Assembly: GCF_040712315.1 (NCBI RefSeq)
Contig: NC_134016.1
Coordinates: 28,124,003 to 28,188,002, forward strand
Direction of reading: 5' to 3'
Source: Castanea sativa
Lineage: Eukaryota; Streptophyta; Magnoliopsida; Fagales; Fagaceae
DNA: 64,000 bases
A program made the position numbers and the translations under genes. A model generated the notes under the pieces. It saw nothing but the letters and a program-made list of their open reading frames with translations, was not told the origin of the DNA and did not search any database. Of this stretch, positions 57,737 to 64,000 are shown one piece after another. Positions within the stretch are counted from its first letter, which is position 1. Each line of letters opens with the position of its first letter.

Positions 57737-59161
57737 AGGCAAAAACACCATTTTGGTTCCTACATTTTGGAGTTACAGTCAATTTGGCTCCTACATTTTG
57801 GTAGAAGTCAATTTGGTTTCTGTTATTTTCAACTTACAATCAATTTGGTCCCTATCGTTAACTCATTAATAGAAAATGCTTATGTGGCTAACAGTGTACA
57901 CTGTTGGCATGCCTAATACTGACATGTCTAAATTTTAATGCCACATTAGTGCTTACATAGCAAAAAACAACCACATCAACATTTGAAAATAGTTTTTTAT
58001 ATATACCAATTTTATCATTTTCTTTTAATTTTCTCAACGTTTCTTGATAACCAAACATATTTTCACATCTTTTTTCAATTTTCTTTTTTACTTTTCTTGC
58101 AATTTTTTTGATAACCAAACATGTTCACCACTTAACCCAGATCCACCAGGCCACCATATCCCAAATCTCCACCACCACCTCAACAGTTTAGAACCACCAC
58201 TAATCCAAATTCACCACTACCAAACCCAAAATTACCACCACCCCAACAATCCAGTCCCACCTCCAAACCCAAATTAGCACAATCCAACACTATCACCAGA
58301 CCCTAAAATCAAATTTCCAACACAACTAAGACATATTTTAAACCATCAAACAACCCAAATCCTCACATGATCACAAATCGAAGGAGAAACCAAGTGGGCA
58401 GTCCAACAAAAGTAGAGATAGAGTGAGAGAGCAAGGAGACCACCTTGATTGTGGCTTGTGGTGGTAAACAACAATGGAGGAGAATGATTGGCTGTAGTGG
58501 GTTCGTCGCTATCAATGGTGCCGCTGCTAATGAATGAGAGCGATTGACCGATTTTGGTCCTTCTTTGCTTGGGCTTCATTGACGATGATGGTGTGAACAT
58601 GTAGTATTGCAATTGGAAGACAAACAAAAATGCAGTGATTTGAATCTGTGGTGTGAGATTTTAAGTGTGCGTTTTTTTTCTTCTGAAAGAGTTTTAATCT
58701 ATAGCATCCGTTCTTGATGATAACTTTTTATCATCAGGCCAAGATACTAATCAATTTGTGGTGTATGCATGAACTAAACCCCAAATCTCTTGAATATGAA
58801 TGTCTAATGATATTCTTTTAGTAATGAGTGGCTATGGTTTTAGCAATTCCATATGAGGAATTTATTTTTTTGTTTATGTTTTTTATTTTGTTTATTTATT
58901 TATTTTAATTAAAATATTGACATTGTATTGTTTAATGTTAATAAACAATTTTTATTATTATTTAAGTAGCCACTTCAGCATTAAGCATGTCAACAATGCA
59001 CATTGTTGGCCACGTAGGCATTTTTTGTTAATGAGTTAACGGTAAGGATTAATTTGATTGTAAGTTAAAAAAAAACATGGACCGAATTGGCTGCTACCAA
59101 AAAGTAAGGACCAAATTGACCATACATCCAAAATATAGGAACCAAAATGGTGTTTTCGCCT
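57737..59161. mobile_element. Long-TIR (Mutator-like) element
   Basis: The ends aggcaaaaacaccattttgg and its inverse at 59140-59161 continue as inverted arms of about 190-270 bp (gttaactcattaa / ttaatgagttaac; acattgttgg-type blocks). The outer motif GGC(G/A)AAAACACCATTTTGG is one I associate with Mutator-like elements. The flanking duplication is not clean. The interior holds ccaccacc-rich sequence and no transposase. Confidence 0.7.
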
Positions 59162-59294
59162 AATTTTTATTGAGCTGAGCCTGAACATTCTACTGATCGG
59201 ATTTTATAGTGTTTGGAAACATTAAGGTATGTTTGGTAACTATTTTTTCCCCTGATTTTCTGTTCCAAAAATAATTTTCTATTTTTGAGACTAA

Positions 59295-60469
59295 GAGCAT
59301 CCCCATCCCAAAATCCTATCATATCTTATTTTACCATCTCAAAAAGCTACTTTATCAATTATACCATACCATTTTACAACACATCCAACATCCTAACTTT
59401 TATATTCCTATACAACACATTATAATAATATATCTACACAATAAAATATATATATATATCCTAAAACAATATCTCTCTTTTCTCTCTCTCTTCCTCCCCT
59501 CTTTCTCATCACCGGAAACAAACCCAAAGCCTAACACAACCACCATCCAAACCCAACCACCCCACCATCTGCTAATCATCAATGACACAACCTGCCACCA
59601 CCGGAATCAACAATATAAGCTGCCATCACCGCCATCAACAACACCACTACTACACCACCTGCCACCCTAGCAAAATCACAACAAAAACTCCATACCAAAA
59701 TCACCAAAATCAACCTAGCAAATCACAACAAATCTAAAACCCAAACCCAAACTCCACAGCACCACCAGAAATGTGTCTTTGTGCAAGGAATTGCTTCAAA
59801 GTTTAAAGTTCAAAGCCTGAGACGATGAGCTTGAAGACCCACTCCCACCATGCTGCCGCCACCCACTGACCCAAAACCCACTCCCACACAAATCAAAATC
59901 CCACTACCCACTACCACTGAATATCCACATCCACTTCCATTGTCGTGCCACATCACAGATCAACCCACAACCCATATCAACCCACACCACAAACCCACGT
60001 TGCCACCACAAACCACTGACCCAGACCCACTCCGCCACCACTACCACACAACCCAGGCCGTCGCTACAGGGAAGACGACGTCGTATTGGAGGATTCACGC
60101 CTACCTCTGCCGCTACCACCACCACACGGGGTTTTGAGTTTGAGAAAAATGGAGTTTTGGGTTTGAGGAGAGGAGAGAGCAGCTGTAGAACAAAAGCAAG
60201 AGAGAGAAGAGAAGACAGAAAAATGAAAGAGAGAGTGTGAGAAGAGAGCTTCAGTGGGAGAATAAAATAATATTTTTGGTTTTACAATTGAGCTATAGTG
60301 CGATTCTACATTTAGAATTGCATTGTAGCACAATTGCAAATTATCATTATTTATTATTATTATTTTTTGCAATAGTTAGCATTTGCAAGACGAGCGGTTA
60401 GGGGGAAATTGGGTCTTAATGCTAAAATATGCTTACATATGGCATTAGCAGGCCGGACTGTGAATGCTC
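59295..60469. mobile_element. Harbinger-like element, copy 3 (best preserved)
   Basis: This 1175-bp element has ends gagcatccccatcccaaaat and the complement of the right end gagcattcacagtccggcc, flanked by TAA on both sides (59292-59294 and 60470-60472). It contains Pro/His-rich low-complexity frames that I do not regard as genes. The right end shares ttgcaatagttagcatt-like sequence with copy 2. Confidence 0.68.
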
Positions 60470-60472
60470 TAA

Positions 60473-60912
60473 AAACTTATTTGACAACCCAAAAAGGATA
60501 GAAAACAAAAACTGTCATCACAACTTAATTTGTGAAGGAAACTAAAAACATACAAAATGCTGTTTTCAGTTTATAATTTTCAAAAGTTAATGAAAATATG
60601 CATTTAATTTAATGAATCTATCTCATTTAATGAATTAGTTTTAGAGTTCAAATCCTAACAATAATATATTTTAGTATTTTTTTTTTTTTAAAAACTATCT
60701 TTTTAATTTTAACTAATCAAATATATTTTTTATTTTAAAAATATAAGAAATTTTTTTTTCTTCATATTCTGAAAAACTAGTTTTTAAAAATAAAAATAAA
60801 AAACTGTTACTAAACATAAACTAAACTTTAATGAAAACAAAAGAGAAAAAAAAGAAAATATCTGAACAAAATTATGAGATATGAAAAAAAAAAAAAAAAA
60901 TAAATAAACAGA
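60473..60912. other. Upstream flank of the DExH gene
   Basis: AT-rich sequence with A/T homopolymers. Nothing else recognised. Confidence 0.4.
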
Positions 60913-60913
60913 A

Positions 60914-60923
60914 CTATATAAAG
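60914..60923 (+). promoter_or_regulatory. Probable TATA box of the DExH gene
   Basis: ctatataaag lies about 205 bp upstream of the ATG, which would put the start near 60945 and give a 5' UTR of about 175 bp. A (CA)n tract (61031-61050) lies within that UTR. Confidence 0.55.
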
Positions 60924-61119
60924 AAAAATCTAGCCATCGCTGCAAAACCTCTGCCAAACCCCTATCTGCTTTGCAACCACCAAAAAACAGCGTTAAACAG
61001 ACAAAGTAAACTCCCCCACCGTCATTTGAACACACACACACACACACACACTTCCAATTCAATTCCTCTTCACTTAATCTCTCTCAGAAATTTATACAAA
61101 CACCTTCTTTCTTTCTACC

Positions 61120-61467
61120 ATGCCCTACTCAGCCATTTTCCATGGCTATATCAGAACCACCACAACCCCTTTTCTCGCCATATCTCTCAGACCCACCTCT
61201 TATTTTCGAGCCCCCAATACTCTAAAACCCTCACTGCTACCTTTCTTTTCAAGAAATAGACCCCCGGGGTTTGGAAACTCGCACGTGCGGCCCTACTCGA
61301 GGCATCGGGTCACGTGCTCGGCGCTCGAGGTGGTCCGCAATGGGAAGCAGAGGAGAGTTGCTACGTCGTTTTGGTACCAGCAGAGCTCAGGGTACGGCCG
61401 GTACGCGTACCAGGACGTGTCCAGCGACGAGTCGGACCGTGACTCGGGGTCGAATCCGCAGCAATTG
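61120..61467 (+). CDS. DExH-box RNA helicase (DExH3-like), first exon
   Basis: Exon 1 has 116 codons, from ATG (MPYSAIFHGYIRT) to a phase-0 GT donor at 61468 (CAATTG|GTTAGT). The N-terminus is rich in Arg, Ser and Pro and poor in acidic residues, compatible with an organelle transit peptide. The last part, FWYQQSSGYGRYAYQDVSSDESD then GSNPQQL, matches the N-terminal segment I remember from plant DExH3/DExH5 helicases (relatives of DHX36), where the next exon continues into a helicase-associated N-terminal domain. No helicase motif is inside the window, since the second exon is not found before 64000. The codon context is GC-richer than its surroundings. It reads on into the intron for 60 codons, which I exclude. 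Confidence 0.75.
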
Positions 61468-63531
61468 GTTAGTTTACGGCTCACTCAGTCTGTTCAATTT
61501 TGTTTGGTTTGTATTGGGTTTATGGTATTTGTTGAGTTTGGCAATGTTTGGTTGGCCATTTCGCTTTTGAAGCAGAGAATTTCGTTGGCTTTTGCTTTTG
61601 AATGCAAGAGCAGAAATAGCTTTGTGAAGTGCTATTATGATTTTTGAGAGTGTATGTATTTCTTTTTAATAGCTATAAATAAATCATGAATTTTCAGTAA
61701 CTAATGGTTGAGTAGCTGAGAAAGTTAAGGGAAAGAAATTTGAAGTCTTGCAACTTTTATAAACTATAAAAAGTCTTACAAATTTTGCTGCTTCATTCTT
61801 AAGTAAAATAGATAGTGCCAAATGATTATACAAGAATCTTGTTTTTGGTGCTGAAACCATAAATTTTAACGGGATTTTCATCGAATTTGATTCACTTTTA
61901 CCCTTTTAGTTTCATTAAAAAAAAAACTCAACCTGGAACTACTCCATGGTAAATCATGGTTCACCTTTTGCATTCCTACGAATGGAATGAATATTTCTAG
62001 ACAATATCTAATCGATGTTTTGGTTTCACTTTAATTATAAAGAATGACTCCTTAGTAATAACTATTCCCCTAAAATATGAGGAATTGCTATTTGTCCTCA
62101 AAAGGTGTATAATAGTTTTCATGCCCTAAATTCTCATTAAATTTTAAATTCCCAAAATACTGAATTGTAGGGAACATACACAGTTATGGGTGGTGTTCCT
62201 TGATGAGTAAAATTGAATCTTGTCAATTTAGATGTTGGAAATTGATATTTAAGGGCTTGGGATTTCGGTTATGAATAGGTTTCTAAGGTTCTTGATGATG
62301 GAATTATAAAGGTTGAGAATGCTAGGGTTTTGGTTGGTAATGAGTTTTCATGAGTGATGAATTGCACACAAAGAAAGAAGAGACTTCTTTGAGAGAGTCT
62401 CTATCTCCAAAGAAAGAAAAACTAGAGAGAAAACTAAGCACAAAGGAAACAACTTGATTATTATCCCACATGTGGCAAATGAGAGTTGCAAGCATCTAAT
62501 CGGCCACATATGGCTCACTCCTATTGGCTCTCTAATTAAGGATGTGACTTGATGAATACATGTGATTAATGTGTTACATGTGCTAGAGCTCTAACTAACT
62601 CAATCCAACTCAATCTACTTGTAACAACTTCTAACTAACTCTAAACCTAATCAAACTGTTGGACATGTGCTCAATCACCTTGCCTCATAGATTACATGAT
62701 TACATCTCTAAATCAAACCTTAAACTAATTGCTAGATGTCTCCCATGTGCAAGAGGGTCTTGGACTTGCTTGGGTTTAATTGGAATGTATTATGGGCAAG
62801 GCTAGCACAAAGTGTCAAGCGAAGGCCTTGAACTTCCGATTTGGACTCTAGTGCCAATTGACACTTCCTTTGTTTGCCCTAATTTTTCTTTCTTTTGAGT
62901 TTTTTTTGAGTTCCCAACATGATCATAACACTAATTGTCATTTTTGTACTCCATCTAAAGATACTTCCATTTCTAGTAAGCTCCATCATTGGCTTTTACT
63001 TTTCTCTACTGTTATCTAATATTTGCAACTTCTGACAACGATCCTAGCCCTCCATTGATCCTCATCAACCATGATTTCAGGGCTTAATGTTCAGGGTTCC
63101 CTACATTTTTGCTTGGTGTTAAAATCTTGAGTCTGACTCAAAAGTTTACAAAGCTTGCACTTTGTGTCAAAATCTTAAGTTGACTCATCTGTCTCAAACA
63201 GTGTGGTGAAGCCTATTAGATGATGATTAATGGAGGAGTTGTTGAGGATTTTTGCTTGCCAAGGACCTTAAAGTGGCTTGAGATAGACATTGGTGTAAAT
63301 TTTTGAATATCCTAAGGATACAAATTAATGTAGTTGAAGTTTATTGAATTTGAAAGGTGGGTTTGTTTTGTATAGTATAGAAAAGGGTTTAATCAAAAGT
63401 ATTTGAATATAGAATTAAAATATTGGGGGCTTATTTTGTTTAAAAAAATATAATATGAGTTCTACTTACTCGTGTATTTGAGCATAGCTTTAGATATTGA
63501 ACAAACTTTGCAAGGGGGAAACTAAATTAGC
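61468..63531 (+). other. Intron 1 of the DExH gene, left part
   Basis: T-rich intron sequence. A region at about 62300-62940 (ending cccaacatgatcataaca) resembles a minus-strand LTR, but matching ends and target duplication were not found. Confidence 0.5.
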
Positions 63532-63706
63532 AAAAAAAAGTCGTACCCAGTGCATAAAGCTCCCACTTTTGCAGTGTTTGGGAGAGGTCATGATAGGCTG
63601 CATTGCCCCCAATTTATTTTTTGTGGAGAGGCTAATTCCTAGACTCAAACCCGCAATGAGTCACTTTTGGTGGAAGACACTTGCCATTGCATTAAGGCCC
63701 AACATC
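63532..63706 (-). mobile_element. Au-type SINE in the DExH intron
   Basis: On the minus strand the 175-bp body reads gatgttgggccttaatgcaa, a box B-like ggtttgagtct, then tgggagctttatgcactggg and a terminal tacgacttttttt, matching the layout I remember for the Au SINE family, which ends in a short T run. A 17-bp duplication gggga(a/c)actaaattagc (63515-63531 and 63707-63723) with one difference flanks it. Such SINEs are transcribed by RNA polymerase III and moved by LINE machinery. Confidence 0.88.
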
Positions 63707-63835
63707 GGGGACACTAAATTAGCAATGATGCTAAATAAAATCTAAAATTTTTATTTATCAAAGATCTTGAGCTTTGCTAGTTAATCAATTTTTTAAAAAC
63801 ATTATTGATTTGAATGATTTCTATTTATTGTTTAA

Positions 63836-64000
63836 TCATGTATGGATGGCTGCCCCACATTGTTTGATGTGGCGTCTGTGGAGGGAGAGGAATAATCGGA
63901 GTTTTGAAGATACTGAAAGAACTATGTGATCTCAAATTATTCTTCTTTAGAGCTTTGTTGGATTGGATGTCTGTTTTGCATAGTCAGTCCTTATGTTCTG
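63836..64000 (+). pseudogene. LINE ORF2 C-terminal fragment, cut by window end
   Basis: Frame WMAAPHCLMWRLWRERNNRS then FEDTERTM* corresponds to the segment LAPLCLMWCLWRERNRRTFE of the LINE ORF2 at 1590-5300, just after its zf-RVT domain. A stop and then a frameshift lead to ALLDWMSVLHSQSLCS, the expected next piece. It is a diverged relative on the opposite strand, and the rest lies beyond the window. Confidence 0.75.

Noticed and set aside
58044..58277. Pro/His-rich frame within the long-TIR element
   Set aside because: Low-complexity ccaccacc sequence, repeated in style at 53.1 kb and 59.6-60.1 kb inside other transposons. Not a gene.
59850..60137. Pro/Thr/His-rich 95-codon frame
   Set aside because: Low-complexity content of the Harbinger-like element. 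No homologous domain recognised.
61468..61647. In-frame extension of DExH exon 1 by 60 codons
   Set aside because: After the GT donor the composition becomes T-rich and hydrophobic, as expected for intron read-through, and the conserved protein segment ends at the donor.
62300..62940. Possible minus-strand solo LTR in the DExH intron
   Set aside because: One end looks like TG...CA-type sequence, but no matching opposite end with a 5-bp duplication could be found.
1..64000. tRNA, rRNA or snRNA genes
   Set aside because: Apart from tRNA-related boxes in the SINE, I saw no cloverleaf-compatible or conserved RNA gene sequence.

Overview
This is a nuclear window from a woody eudicot. The texture is plant-like: AT-rich, few genes, and densely nested LTR retrotransposons, LINEs, Helitrons and MITEs. 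Several proteins (the LINE ORF1 domain, the Tat-type polyprotein, the DExH3-like first exon) resemble what I remember from oaks and relatives, so Fagaceae is my best inference, but it is not proven. I could support only two host protein genes: a complete three-exon GT61 glycosyltransferase (29882-31610, +) and the first exon of a DExH-box RNA helicase (61120-61467, +) whose next exon I could not find before the window ends.

Left third (1-15.8 kb): a nearly full-length L1-type LINE on the minus strand (about 1467-7416) has an uninterrupted ORF2. It sits inside a Helitron-like sequence, and a second copy of that sequence follows at 7477-8988. Next come a Tourist-like MITE, a decayed SANT/NAM-associated transposon ORF (10618-11744), a solo LTR (11775-12644), and about 3 kb of roughly 405-bp repeat units. 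Those units are interrupted by an RNase H-bearing retroposon remnant, a tiny poly-C insertion with a 15-bp target duplication, and a 279-bp MITE with a 9-bp target duplication.

Middle (15.8-31.6 kb): a minus-strand Helitron-like element (about 15804-29264) has been invaded by a 10.8-kb Ty3/gypsy Tat-lineage element (16530-27348, TSD gcaac). The Tat element has two LTRs, a tRNA-Asp-type primer site, gag, a damaged protease, RT, two RNase H domains and integrase. Beyond pol it carries an array of 151-bp repeats and a spliced antisense gene (23643-26152, -) with two phase-consistent introns, a KKKRKV basic motif and a long coiled coil. This antisense gene is the most interesting system in the window. 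The GT61 gene follows.

Right half (32-64 kb): deep nesting. A foldback element (about 32036-42350) holds a hAT-like element (32354-41076), which holds a solo LTR and a gag-only copia-type element (34893-40638). A second hAT-like element lies at 42478-43749. A Harbinger-like family has three copies (45.6, 47.2 and 59.3 kb). One copy contains a decayed chromovirus (47434-52955), itself interrupted by a solo LTR of the same family as the gag-only element. A solo-LTR-like element (55269-56894) and a long-TIR Mutator-like element (57737-59161) come before the DExH3 promoter. The DExH3 intron carries an Au-type SINE with a 17-bp target duplication and a LINE remnant cut by the window end.

Boundaries were set by eye from target duplications, terminal motifs, splice phase and comparison of paralogous copies. 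No database was consulted.
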